From contig NZ_JACHBG010000038.1 in the NCBI RefSeq assembly GCF_014207095.1, forward strand, positions 1 through 34,059: a stretch of 34,059 bases of DNA. Direction: 5' to 3'. The DNA is from Martinezella lusitana. Its GTDB lineage: Bacteria; Pseudomonadota; Alphaproteobacteria; Rhizobiales; Rhizobiaceae. The notes under the pieces were generated by a model that was not told the origin of the DNA, searched no databases, and worked only from the letters and a program-made list of their open reading frames with translations. Made by a program: the position numbers and the translations under genes. Every line of letters begins with the position of its first letter. The first letter of the stretch is position 1. Below, piece after piece: positions 25,030 through 33,449 of the stretch.

Positions 25030-25968
25030 ATGGCCGACTTGTCCAAAAAAGTTATTATCACCTGTGCAGTGACCGGGGGCATTCACACGCCCACAATGTC
25101 AGACGCGCTCCCATTCACGCCGGAAGATATCGCCCGCCAGTCTATCGAGGCCGCGGAAGCCGGCGCCTCCATTCTCCATTTGCACGCCCGCAATCCCGAA
25201 GATGGCCGGCCGACACCCGATCCGGCCGTGTTCATGCAGTTCCTGCCGCGCATCAAGCAGTCGACCGACGCCGTGATCAACATCACCACCGGCGGCGGAC
25301 TGAACATGACCGTCGAAGATCGCCTGGCCGCCCCGTTGATCGCCAAGCCGGAAATGTGCTCGCTCAACATGGGGTCGATGAACTTCGGCATTTATCCGCT
25401 GGCGGATCGGTACTCGAGCTGGAAATACGACTGGGAAGAACCCTACCTGCGCGGCACCGACGATTTCATCTTCAGAAACACCTTCAGGGACATTGAGCGT
25501 ATCCTTAAAATCCTAGGGGAGGAGCACGGCACCAAGTTCGAGCACGAATGCTACGACGTCGGCCATCTCTACAATCTTGCTTACTTCGTTGATCGGGGGC
25601 TCGTCAAAGGCCCGTTCTTCGTTCAGATGATCTTCGGCATTCTGGGTGGGATCGGCCCCGAGTTGGACAATCTCATGTTCATGAAACGAACCGCAGACCG
25701 TCTTTTCGGCGATCAGTACCGTTGGTCAGTGTTGGCTGCGGGTCGATTCCAAATGCCATTTGCGACCCAGTCAGCCATGCTTGGCGGTTCTGTTCGCGTC
25801 GGACTTGAAGACTCGCTCTATATCGGGCGCGGAAAGCTCGCAAATTCCAATGCGGAGCAGGTTGGCAAGATAAAGGCGATCCTACAAGAACTTGGGCATG
25901 AGATCGCGACCCCGGCTGAGGCCCGTCAAATCCTGGGTCTGAAGGGTGGCGATCAGGTTGGGTTCTGA
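25030..25968 (+). CDS. Beta-keto acid cleavage enzyme (BKACE, DUF849), triacetate-lyase candidate
   Basis: 312 residues, full BKACE length. The metal site of the family is present: H50-x-H52 (LHLHARNPEDGRP) and E260 (GGSVRVGLED); SLNMGSMNFG and FEHECYDVGHLYNLA are other family blocks. BKACE enzymes condense a beta-keto acid with acetyl-CoA and release acetoacetate plus a new acyl-CoA. With triacetate (3,5-dioxohexanoate) the products would be acetoacetate and acetoacetyl-CoA, exactly the substrates of the scoAB and thiolase genes nearby. Dehydrocarnitine cleavage is the main alternative; the NMGSMNFG block differs from the carnitine-type CdhC sequence as I recall it. AGGA precedes the ATG. 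An IclR-type regulator follows by 36 bp. Confidence 0.88.
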   Translation: MADLSKKVIITCAVTGGIHTPTMSDALPFTPEDIARQSIEAAEAGASILHLHARNPEDGRPTPDPAVFMQFLPRIKQSTDAVINITTGGGLNMTVEDRLAAPLIAKPEMCSLNMGSMNFGIYPLADRYSSWKYDWEEPYLRGTDDFIFRNTFRDIERILKILGEEHGTKFEHECYDVGHLYNLAYFVDRGLVKGPFFVQMIFGILGGIGPELDNLMFMKRTADRLFGDQYRWSVLAAGRFQMPFATQSAMLGGSVRVGLEDSLYIGRGKLANSNAEQVGKIKAILQELGHEIATPAEARQILGLKGGDQVGF

Positions 25969-26004
25969 CTAAGGTACGGGCCAAAAGAGGTCGAGGTTCG
26001 ATTT

Positions 26005-26781
26005 ATGACTGATGCAGTTAAGAGCAATGATGATAGCCGTTCGGGCATCCAGGTGATCGCGCGAGCAGCAGCGATCCTCAGGAGCTTGAAGAACGAAAGT
26101 GACGGCTTGAGTCTTGGGCAGATTGCCGATCGCGTCAACCTGCCACGCTCGACTGTTCAACGTATTGTCGGGGCGCTGCAGACCGAGCGGCTTGTGATTG
26201 CGGCAAGTCCGGATCGGGGCATTCGCCTCGGCCCGGAGATCGGTGCCTTGGCGGATTCGGCGCGGATTGATGTCCTCGAAATGTTACGGCCGTATCTGGT
26301 CGAGCTGGCACGAAGGACGAAGGAGACAGTCGATCTTGCCGTGTTCAGAACGAAGCGGCTTGTATTCGTCGACCAAATCCCCGGCACGCATCGGCTGCGG
26401 ACCGTTTCGTTCGTTGGGGAGAATTTTCCGCTCTGCGACACGGCCAACGGCAAGGCTTGCCTTGCCAAGCTGAGCGACACGCAAATTCTCGCCCGCCTCC
26501 AGGAGGAGCAACCTTCCATTGCGGAAAATGCGGCAGCCCTTCGGACCTATAAGGCGGAGATCGAGATGATCCGATCCACCGGAATTGCGTTCGACCGAGA
26601 CCAGCACACCGACGGAATTTCGGCGGTCGGCGCGGCCTTCTACGACCTTCAGGGAGACCTCTACGCGATCTCGGTGCCGACCCCGAGCGCACGATTTCAT
26701 TCGCACGAGAAGCTACTCATCAATGAACTGAGCCGCACGCTCGCACTGATAGTCGCGCTGGAGATTTTCCGGGCGAATTGA
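26005..26781 (+). CDS. IclR-family transcriptional regulator
   Basis: 258 residues. The N-terminal winged helix (about 12-75; LSLGQIADRVNLPRSTVQRIVGALQ) is followed by the IclR effector domain (about 85-255), with the GKACLAKLSD and ISAVGAAFYDLQGDLYAISVP blocks typical of the family. These regulators commonly control aromatic or organic acid catabolic operons and respond to the substrate or an intermediate. It is the last gene of the co-directional operon and 36 bp after the BKACE gene, so it is likely autoregulated with the pathway. A possible half-site (AAGGTACGGG) lies just upstream at 25971-25980. Confidence 0.92.
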   Translation: MTDAVKSNDDSRSGIQVIARAAAILRSLKNESDGLSLGQIADRVNLPRSTVQRIVGALQTERLVIAASPDRGIRLGPEIGALADSARIDVLEMLRPYLVELARRTKETVDLAVFRTKRLVFVDQIPGTHRLRTVSFVGENFPLCDTANGKACLAKLSDTQILARLQEEQPSIAENAAALRTYKAEIEMIRSTGIAFDRDQHTDGISAVGAAFYDLQGDLYAISVPTPSARFHSHEKLLINELSRTLALIVALEIFRAN

Positions 26782-27258
26782 GGGAAGTTACACCGGTGGC
26801 GGCAGCGCCAGGAAGGGCGGGGTGTTCCTGACCGTCAAGGCCGTGTTCAACCGGCTCTCGCGCATCTTGCCTGCGGTTCTATTCCAAGTTCGGCGATGGA
26901 AGGATTGGGGTCATGGATTGGTCCGTGGCTCTATCTCCACTGTATGGCTGCTCGTTGTGCAGAAGCGCAATCGGCAAGCATGGGCGGAGTAAGGAAAATG
27001 CCGCAAGATGGACTGCGGCGTTAAGCTGTCGGAGGGCGTCGAGCAACGGCAACAGCTTGTCGTCCGCTTGGAGCCGACGGAAGAGCTGCTCGTTTTGTGG
27101 GTCTATCTACGGTCGCCGATCAACAAGCTGGCCCACGGGCGGATAGGAGTTTTTACCAATCCGACCACATGCCCCTTGAAACGTGCTGGCTGATTGCTTC
27201 GAGGAGCGGCGGTGAGCCGCTTCCGGCATATCGGGCAACAAGCCCACCATGAATTGCG
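26782..27258. other. 477-bp stretch without an identifiable gene
   Basis: It lies between the IclR gene and the end of the minus-strand thiolase gene. Several short overlapping frames occur on both strands; one minus-strand run (about 27112 down to 26878) has protein-like composition but no start and no family I recognise. A small GC hairpin (AGCGGC/GCCGCT, about 27206-27222) could terminate thiolase transcription. Confidence 0.45.
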
Positions 27259-28440
27259 TCAAAGCGCCTCGAAGCACATGGCGACACCCATGCCGCCGCC
27301 GATGCACAGCGTGGCAAGCCCCTTGCGGGCGCCGCGGCGCTTCATTTCGAACAGCAGTGTGTTGAGAACGCGCGCGCCGGACGCACCGATCGGATGACCG
27401 ATGGCGATGGCGCCGCCATTGACGTTGACGATGGACGTATCCCAGCCGAGATCCTTGTTGACGGCGCAAGCCTGGGCGGCGAAGGCTTCGTTGGCCTCGA
27501 CGAGATCGAGATCGCCAACAGACCAGCCGGCCTTTTCCAGAGCCTTGCGGGATGCCGGAATGGGGCCGGTGCCCATGATCTGCGGATCGACGCCTGCCGT
27601 TGCCCAGGAAACGATGCGCGCGAGCGGCTGGATGCCGCGGCGCGAGGCTTCCGCCTCGGTCATCAGCACGGTGGCAGCCGCGCCGTCGTTCAGGCCGGAG
27701 GCATTGCCGGCGGTCACGGTGCCTTCTTTGTCGAAGGCCGGGCGCAGCTTCACCATGCCGTCCAGCGTCGCGCCATGGCGGATATACTCGTCGGCATCGA
27801 CGGTTACGTCGCCCTTGCGCGTCTGGATGGTGAAGGGAACGATCTCGTCCTTGAAGCGCCCTGCCTTTTGCGCCGCTTCCGCCTTGTTCTGCGAGGACAC
27901 GGCGAACTGATCCTGCTCCTCGCGGGAAAGCTGCCACTGCCGCGCGACATTCTCGGCCGTGATGCCCATGTGGTAGCCGTAGAAGGCGTCCGTCAGGCCG
28001 TCCTTGATCATGGTGTCGATCATCTTCATGTCGCCCATCTTCGTGCCGGCACGCAGATTAGCGGCATGCGGCGCCATCGACATCGATTCCTGGCCACCGG
28101 CGACGATGATCTTGGCATCGCCGGTCAGGATCTGCTGCATGCCGAGCGCGACGGCGCGCAGGCCCGAACCGCAAAGCTGGTTGACGCCCCAGGCGGTCGC
28201 TTCCTGCGGAATGCCGGCCTTCATGGCGGCCTGGCGGGCCGGGTTCTGGCCTTCACCAGCCTGCAGCACTTGGCCGAGGATCACTTCGTCGACTTCCTTT
28301 GCGTCGACGCCCGCACGTTCCAGCGCGCCCTTGATCGCGGTGGCGCCAAGCTCATGAGCCGGAACCGCCGCAAACGCGCCGTTGAAGGAGCCGACGGCGG
28401 TACGCGCCGCGCTGGCGACAACGATGGGAGTGGAAGTCAT
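27259..28440 (-). CDS. phaA: Acetyl-CoA acetyltransferase (biosynthetic-type thiolase, PhaA/AtoB)
   Basis: 393 residues, full length. Active-site residues are intact: nucleophile C90 in NQLCGSGLRAV, the His of GGAIAIGHPIGASG and the second Cys of CIGGGMGVAM. It interconverts acetoacetyl-CoA and two acetyl-CoA. Rhizobial PhaA often serves polyhydroxybutyrate synthesis, but no phaB or phaC is here. Instead it sits 135 bp downstream of the scoAB pair on the same strand, so in this setting it probably cleaves acetoacetyl-CoA from keto acid catabolism. The sequence is strongly conserved and could have been recruited from a chromosomal copy. Confidence 0.93.
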   Translation of the reverse strand: MTSTPIVVASAARTAVGSFNGAFAAVPAHELGATAIKGALERAGVDAKEVDEVILGQVLQAGEGQNPARQAAMKAGIPQEATAWGVNQLCGSGLRAVALGMQQILTGDAKIIVAGGQESMSMAPHAANLRAGTKMGDMKMIDTMIKDGLTDAFYGYHMGITAENVARQWQLSREEQDQFAVSSQNKAEAAQKAGRFKDEIVPFTIQTRKGDVTVDADEYIRHGATLDGMVKLRPAFDKEGTVTAGNASGLNDGAAATVLMTEAEASRRGIQPLARIVSWATAGVDPQIMGTGPIPASRKALEKAGWSVGDLDLVEANEAFAAQACAVNKDLGWDTSIVNVNGGAIAIGHPIGASGARVLNTLLFEMKRRGARKGLATLCIGGGMGVAMCFEAL

Positions 28441-28575
28441 TCTTGATCACCCTTCTTGTTCATTGTTCAATCAGATTCAAGGCGTTAATCGACGTCGGCA
28501 CTTGCCAGGCTCGCCTTCGACCCACTTACGCAGTGAGTCGCTGTTCCACCGGTTCCGTAGGCCGAAGGCGAAGCG

Positions 28576-29211
28576 TTAAACGAGGTAACGCGCTGTTGTC
28601 TTCGACGCGATTTCTTCTGCGGACACTCCATCGGCAACTTCAGTCAGCGAGAATTGTGCCCCCGGCGAGCGGCGTTCGAACACACATAGGTCCGTGATGA
28701 TCAGGTCGACCACATTGCGGCCGGTCAGCGGAAGGGTGCAGGATGGTATGAATTTGGGCGAACCGTCTTTCGACACATGTTCCATCAGAACGACAATCTT
28801 CTTGACGCCGGCGACTAGATCCATAGCGCCGCCCATCCCCTTGATCATCTTTCCCGGGATCATCCAATTGGCGATATCGCCGCCTTCACTGACCTCCATG
28901 GCGCCCAGAACTGCCAGGTCAATATGACCGCCTCGGATCATGGCAAAACTGTCGGCGCTCGAGAAATAGCTGCTGTTTGGCAATTCGCTGATCGTCTGCT
29001 TGCCCGCATTGATCAGATCCGGATCCTCATCGCCTTCGAATGGAAATGGCCCGATTCCGAGCATACCGTTCTCCGACTGAAGCGTGACTTCCATGCCAGG
29101 AGGGATGTGGTTGGCAACGAGCGTCGGGATCCCGATGCCGAGATTGACATAGAAGCCGTCACGTAAGGATAAAGCGGCGCGGGCTGCCATTTGATCGCGG
29201 GTCCAAGCCAT
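28576..29211 (-). CDS. scoB: 3-oxoacid (succinyl-CoA:acetoacetate) CoA-transferase subunit B
   Basis: 211 residues. The SENG motif (LQSENGMLGIGP), containing the catalytic Glu of class I CoA-transferases, is present, as are GGHIDLAVLGAMEVS and NWMIPGKMIKGMGGAMDLV. It closely follows the ScoB pattern through to the C terminus. Start 29211 (MAWTRDQM) is chosen over an upstream in-frame ATG at 29364 because that stretch lies inside the subunit A gene. The TGATG junction couples it to subunit A. The heterodimer transfers CoA from succinyl-CoA to acetoacetate, making acetoacetyl-CoA for the thiolase. Confidence 0.93.
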   Translation of the reverse strand: MAWTRDQMAARAALSLRDGFYVNLGIGIPTLVANHIPPGMEVTLQSENGMLGIGPFPFEGDEDPDLINAGKQTISELPNSSYFSSADSFAMIRGGHIDLAVLGAMEVSEGGDIANWMIPGKMIKGMGGAMDLVAGVKKIVVLMEHVSKDGSPKFIPSCTLPLTGRNVVDLIITDLCVFERRSPGAQFSLTEVADGVSAEEIASKTTARYLV

Positions 29212-29921
29212 CACGCGGCCTCCTTCTTGCGTACCGTACGGGACTCGATTTTCTTGTCGTATGGGCTGCCTACGATCAGTCGCTTCACATAGATGCTTGG
29301 AAGATGAATGCAATCGGGATCGAGGCTGCCGGTCGGGACGATTTCCTCGACCTCCGCAACGCAAATCTTTGCCGCGGTTGCCATCGGTTGATTGAAATTG
29401 CGCGCCGTCTTGCGGAAAATCAGATTTCCGCTTTCGTCGGCCTTCCAGCCCTTGATGATGGCGAGATCCGCGAAAATACCGCGCTCAAGCAGATATTCCT
29501 GCCCGTCGAAAGTCCTCACTTCCTTACCCTCAGCGACCAGGGTGCCGACGCCGGTCTTGGTATAGAAGCCGGGGATGCCAGCACCGCCAGCCCTGCAGCG
29601 CTCTGCAAGAGTTCCCTGCGGGCAGAACTCGACCTCTAGTTCACCTGCCAGGTATTGCCGTTCGAATTCCTTGTTTTCCCCGACATAGCTTGAGATCATC
29701 TTCCTGATCTGCCGGCTCCTGAGGAGCTTACCAAGACCTTCGTTGTCGATACCGGCATTGTTGGACACTACCGTGAGCCCGGAGACACCGCTATTGCGCA
29801 ATTGATCGATGAGTCGATCAGGTATCCCACACAGACCAAAACCGCCCGCACAAATCGTCATGTTATCGAAGAGCAAGCCGTCCAGCGCGGCTGCCGCATT
29901 GGGATACAGTTTTTGTGTCAC
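29211..29921 (-). CDS. scoA: 3-oxoacid (succinyl-CoA:acetoacetate) CoA-transferase subunit A
   Basis: 236 residues. The N-terminal GGFGLCGIPDRLID loop, the SSYVGENKEFERQYLAGELEVE block and GGAGIPGFYTKTGVGT are characteristic of ScoA/AtoD-type A subunits. It is cytosolic and acts with ScoB. It reads away from the LysR gene at 30004, leaving an 82-bp AT-rich gap that holds their divergent promoters. The stop overlaps the subunit B start by one base. Acetoacetate, the specific product of BKACE enzymes, is the expected substrate, which ties this unit to the operon ending at 26781. Confidence 0.93.
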   Translation of the reverse strand: MTQKLYPNAAAALDGLLFDNMTICAGGFGLCGIPDRLIDQLRNSGVSGLTVVSNNAGIDNEGLGKLLRSRQIRKMISSYVGENKEFERQYLAGELEVEFCPQGTLAERCRAGGAGIPGFYTKTGVGTLVAEGKEVRTFDGQEYLLERGIFADLAIIKGWKADESGNLIFRKTARNFNQPMATAAKICVAEVEEIVPTGSLDPDCIHLPSIYVKRLIVGSPYDKKIESRTVRKKEAA

Positions 29922-29973
29922 AATTTCCTCCCTTAAGTGGCAGCAATGGACATCATCTCAAATATCAATTCCA

Positions 29974-29995
29974 ATTATTTCTTTTTTCAAATAAT
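29974..29995. promoter_or_regulatory. LysR-type operator candidate between scoA and lysR
   Basis: ATTATTT (29974-29980) and AAATAAT (29989-29995) form a perfect inverted repeat with an 8-nt spacer, and the element contains a T-N11-A core typical of LysR sites. It ends 8 bp before the LysR start codon and 53 bp from scoA, so it could serve for autoregulation and activation of scoAB. Confidence 0.5.
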
Positions 29996-30003
29996 CATAA
30001 ACG

Positions 30004-30897
30004 ATGTCTATCAATCGCATTTCACTCTACCATCTCGAAACTTTGATCTGGATCGATCGGCTTGGCACGTTTGCGGCGGCGGCTAAAAAGCTGAACACGA
30101 CTCAGCCCGCTATATCCGCGCGAATAGCGGAGCTCGAGGAACGGCTCGGGGCAATCCTGTTTCAGAAACATGGACGCTCGGCTAATTTGACGCCCGTGGG
30201 GCGCGAGCTTGTCAGAGAATATCTGCCTGTTTGGGAGCAATTGCAGACGATTCTCCTTCGAAGTTCTGGATTTGAACAGATTCGCGGCCACGTGCGAATT
30301 GGGGCCGGTGAAATTGCCGCGGCCAGCTGTCTGCCTCGCTTTATGGCCGATATGAAAGAGCGGTGGCCCGATCTGACATTCGATATCGAGATTGAACTCA
30401 CCGCGCAGATGATTCAGGCTCTCCTCACCGGAAAGATTGATCTCGCATTTGCCGCTGGACTGGTCGCGCATCCTGCGTTGAAGGCAACATCGATCGGAGC
30501 TGCTGAATTGCTGTGGGTCGCTAGCCCCTCTGTTGCAAAGCGGATGGCAACAGATGATCAGTGTTCGATCCACTCCCTCTGGTCTCTGCCAAGCCACTCT
30601 CCGATCTATCAGTTGATGAGAGATGCCCTCACTTTGTTCCCCATTCGGCACCGCACCATCAATCTTTGCAACAATGTGCGCATGATAATCGATATCGTCA
30701 CAATGGGTGATGGCTTTGCGCTCGTGCCGAAGTCAATGGTTCGGCCACAACTTGCATCCGGAGCGTTGGTCCCTGTCCTGATTGATCAAAAAGTGGAGCC
30801 GATCGTCTTCCATATTGTAACACGCTGCGGAGAAGGTAGTCCGGTTATCAATGAAATATTGCGGCTCGCGGGCAAGATCGATCTCGAGTCGGCATGA
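30004..30897 (+). CDS. LysR-family regulator divergent from scoAB
   Basis: 297 residues. The N-terminal winged helix-turn-helix (about 5-64; GTFAAAAKKLNTTQPAISARIAELEERLG) is followed by a periplasmic-binding-like effector domain. Divergent placement next to scoA is the classic LysR arrangement, so control of the CoA-transferase and probably the thiolase genes is expected. The ATG at 30004 lacks a clear ribosome site, and the palindrome just upstream would overlap it, suggesting tight self-repression. It converges on the second LysR gene, 46 bp away. Confidence 0.9.
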   Translation: MSINRISLYHLETLIWIDRLGTFAAAAKKLNTTQPAISARIAELEERLGAILFQKHGRSANLTPVGRELVREYLPVWEQLQTILLRSSGFEQIRGHVRIGAGEIAAASCLPRFMADMKERWPDLTFDIEIELTAQMIQALLTGKIDLAFAAGLVAHPALKATSIGAAELLWVASPSVAKRMATDDQCSIHSLWSLPSHSPIYQLMRDALTLFPIRHRTINLCNNVRMIIDIVTMGDGFALVPKSMVRPQLASGALVPVLIDQKVEPIVFHIVTRCGEGSPVINEILRLAGKIDLESA

Positions 30898-30943
30898 GAC
30901 ATGACATCGCCGCCCTCGGGGATGGCGCGTTTTTCCCATACGC

Positions 30944-31873
30944 TCATTGAGCCAGCTCCTCTAGCGCGATCTCGCGGCCCACGCAGCCCGTCTCTACCAA
31001 CGTCTTGCGAAAAATCTCCACCAGAGGCCGTAGGTTGATCTTGTGCCAGGCTGCCCACAAAGGCGTCCGATAGGCAAACCACGACAGCTCGCGCAGCACC
31101 ACGCCTGCTGGCGCTTGGTGGCGCAGACTCCGTTGAACCGTGGTCAGGCCGAGTCCTGCGGCGACCAGGCCGAGGGCTGCAAGCGGTTCCGTGGCCTCCA
31201 TCGAGATGTTTGGAGTGAAGCCAGCCTTTGCGCAAGCCGCGATGAACGTGTCGTGTCGAAGCGCGTTTTCCTGATGCATCACGCCGATCCACTTCTGCGC
31301 GGCGAGATCAGCCGGGGTGATGTGGTGCTTCTCGGCAAGCGGGTGCCCCGCGGGCAGCGCCAGCAACATCGGGTCATCGAGCACCTGGGCAGCCTCGAGA
31401 TCTGGATCGTCGAGCGGCGGCGGCTCGCAAACGAGCGCGATGTCGAGGCTGCGCTGACGCAGACCTTCCAGTTGAACTTCGGACTGCTGGTTGTACAGCG
31501 CAATATGGACTGCAGGCCTGTCTCCGCGCAACTCGCGCAACGCATTCGGCAGCACGCCCGAGTGCATCGCATATTCCAGGTAGCCGATGCAAAGCCCACC
31601 TTCGTCGCCGCGTCCAAGCCGCCGTGCCAGAGATTCTAGCCGGTTGGCATGTGTCAGCAGCGCTCGCGCTTCTGTCATGAATGTGCGCCCGTCCCGGGTG
31701 AGGCGGATGCGTTGTTGTGAGCGCTCGAACAGTGTCAGCCCCAATTTCTCCTCAAGCTGAACGATCTGCCGGCTCAGGGGCGATTGGGAAATATGTAGCC
31801 GTTCGGCGGCGCGCCCGACGTGCTCTTCTTCTGCGACGACCACGAAATAATGAAGTTGGCGAATATCCAGCAT
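30944..31873 (-). CDS. LysR-family regulator divergent from the aldo/keto reductase gene
   Basis: 309 residues. It begins MLDIRQLHYFVVVAEEEHVGRAAERLHISQSPLSRQI, a typical LysR helix-turn-helix, followed by an effector domain with the usual CidA/BenM-like order (LDIALVCEPP; LPAGHPLA). Start 31873 is chosen since the DNA-binding domain begins there; seven further residues in frame upstream are unneeded. It reads away from the AKR gene with a 105-bp gap, so it likely controls the AKR-SRPBCC pair. Confidence 0.9.
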   Translation of the reverse strand: MLDIRQLHYFVVVAEEEHVGRAAERLHISQSPLSRQIVQLEEKLGLTLFERSQQRIRLTRDGRTFMTEARALLTHANRLESLARRLGRGDEGGLCIGYLEYAMHSGVLPNALRELRGDRPAVHIALYNQQSEVQLEGLRQRSLDIALVCEPPPLDDPDLEAAQVLDDPMLLALPAGHPLAEKHHITPADLAAQKWIGVMHQENALRHDTFIAACAKAGFTPNISMEATEPLAALGLVAAGLGLTTVQRSLRHQAPAGVVLRELSWFAYRTPLWAAWHKINLRPLVEIFRKTLVETGCVGREIALEELAQ

Positions 31874-31978
31874 GTCAGACCTACAGTGTCTCAAGTTCAG
31901 CCAATTATGTCTTAGACAAGCTTAACTGACAACCCTAAAGTCGCGTCATATTAGTTAACCCTGCACAAGGAAGCAGTC

Positions 31979-32998
31979 ATGAGCATTAAAGACAAACTGG
32001 CCGGAAGCGTTCTCGGCTTTGGCACCGCACCGCTCGGCAATATGTTCCGCGACATCCCGGAAGCCGAGGCGCAGTCGACCGTCGACGCCGCCTGGGCACA
32101 AGGCGTGCGATATTACGATACTGCGCCGTTCTACGGCGCAGGCTTGGCTGAGATCCGGCTTGGGGAAGCGCTCGCTCGGCATCAGCGCGACGAGTATGTT
32201 CTCAGCACCAAGGTCGGCCGCTTGATCCTCGACGAGGTCGAGGATGCCAGCGCGCGAGCGCTTGGCGAAAAGAGTGGCCTGTTTGCAGCCGGCCGACCGA
32301 ACAAGCTTGTCAACGACTACTCCGCCGATGCCACGCTGCGTTCGATCGAAGACAGCCTCAAGCGAATGAAGACCGACCGCATTGATATCGTGTGGATCCA
32401 CGACATTGCCCAGGACTTCTACGGCGATGAATGGCTCTCCTATTTCGAGGTGGCGCGCCAGGGAGCATTCCGCGTTTTGACCCGCCTCCGCGAAGAGGGC
32501 GTGATCAAGGCCTGGGGGCTCGGCGTGAACCGGGTCGAGCCGATCGAACTGACCTTGGATCTCTCCGAAGCGGAGCCGGATGGCTTCCTGCTGGCGGGCC
32601 GTTATTCACTTCTCGACCACGAACGGGCACTGCAGCGCCTGATGCCGAAGGCTGCAGAACGCAGGACCGAAATCGTAGTCGGTGGCCCCTACAGTTCCGG
32701 CATTCTGGCCGGTGGCTCGCATTTCGAATACCAGAAGGCGCCACCTGAGGTCGTGGCCAAGGTCGAGCGCATCAAGGCCGTCGCGCAACGACACGGTGTC
32801 GGCATCAAGGCGGCTGCACTGCAGTTTGCCCTGGCCAGCCCGGCTGTAGCAGCCGTGATTCCAGGCGCAAGCCGGCCGGAACGTATCGCCGAGGATGCCG
32901 CCGCTTTGAAAGAAGTCATTCCTGCGGATTTCTGGAACGAGTTGCGTGCTGAGCACCTGGTCGCAGCAAATGCGCCGCTGCCCGTCGATCGCATCTAA
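31979..32998 (+). CDS. Aldo/keto reductase (D-threo-aldose dehydrogenase/fucose dehydrogenase type)
   Basis: 339 residues. The AKR catalytic tetrad is visible: D47 and Y52 (YYDTAPFYG), K78 (STKVGR) and H141 (WIHDI). The layout resembles the AKR group that oxidises L-fucose, aldoses or pyridoxal, with a longer beta3-alpha3 region than classic AKRs (residues about 80-115). It should use NAD(P)H to reduce or oxidise a carbonyl/alcohol in the cytosol. AAGGAAG precedes the ATG. It sits 25 bp before the SRPBCC gene and is divergent from a LysR. The substrate cannot be read from sequence, and a link to the keto acid pathway is not evident. Confidence 0.88.
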   Translation: MSIKDKLAGSVLGFGTAPLGNMFRDIPEAEAQSTVDAAWAQGVRYYDTAPFYGAGLAEIRLGEALARHQRDEYVLSTKVGRLILDEVEDASARALGEKSGLFAAGRPNKLVNDYSADATLRSIEDSLKRMKTDRIDIVWIHDIAQDFYGDEWLSYFEVARQGAFRVLTRLREEGVIKAWGLGVNRVEPIELTLDLSEAEPDGFLLAGRYSLLDHERALQRLMPKAAERRTEIVVGGPYSSGILAGGSHFEYQKAPPEVVAKVERIKAVAQRHGVGIKAAALQFALASPAVAAVIPGASRPERIAEDAAALKEVIPADFWNELRAEHLVAANAPLPVDRI

Positions 32999-33023
32999 CA
33001 TCTGATTAAAGAAGGAGCCTACC

Positions 33024-33449
33024 ATGGCACAAGCTTCAGCAACGATCACTCTCCCGGTCGCAGCCGACCGAGTATGGCAATTGATCGGCGGCTTCGATTC
33101 GCTGCCCGATTGGTTGCCGTACATTCCGAAGAGCGAGTTGAGCGAGGGCGGCCGCGTGCGCCGCCTCGTCAACCCCGACGGCAACGCAATCGTCGAACGC
33201 CTCGAAGCGTTCGACAACAGCGCGCGCAGCTATACCTATTCGATTCTCGAGGCACCATTTCCAGTCACTGGCTACCGCTCAACGCTGCGTGTGGTCGGCA
33301 TCGATGGCGATCAGTCCTCGCGCGTCGAATGGTCTGGCGAGTTCACACCGGCAGGCGTCAGCGATGAGGACGCATCGGCCCTGTTCGAGGGCATTTATCG
33401 CGATGGCTTAAGCGCGCTGCAGGCGACGCTGGCCAAAGCAACAGCATGA
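33024..33449 (+). CDS. SRPBCC-family (polyketide cyclase/dehydrase-like) protein
   Basis: 141 residues forming a single START/SRPBCC fold: ATITLPVAADRVWQLIGGFDSLPDWLPYI at the start, VRRLVNPDGNAIVERLEAFD in the middle strands, and SRVEWSGEFTPAG before a long C-terminal helix. The family binds hydrophobic ligands; some members are cyclases. GAAGGAG precedes the ATG, 25 bp after the AKR gene, so they are co-transcribed. Function is unknown. Confidence 0.88.
   Translation: MAQASATITLPVAADRVWQLIGGFDSLPDWLPYIPKSELSEGGRVRRLVNPDGNAIVERLEAFDNSARSYTYSILEAPFPVTGYRSTLRVVGIDGDQSSRVEWSGEFTPAGVSDEDASALFEGIYRDGLSALQATLAKATA

Noticed and set aside
26782..27258. Transposase or relaxase remnant after the IclR gene
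   Set aside because: Both strands were read in all frames and no segment matched a transposase family I can name, so it is left as unassigned.
27259..28440. Polyhydroxybutyrate synthesis operon
   Set aside because: Only the thiolase is present; there is no phaB or phaC and the neighbours are acetoacetate CoA-transferase subunits.
27394..28446. Long plus-strand frame opposite the thiolase gene
   Set aside because: The minus-strand thiolase has all catalytic motifs; the plus frame is a codon-bias shadow typical of GC-rich genes.
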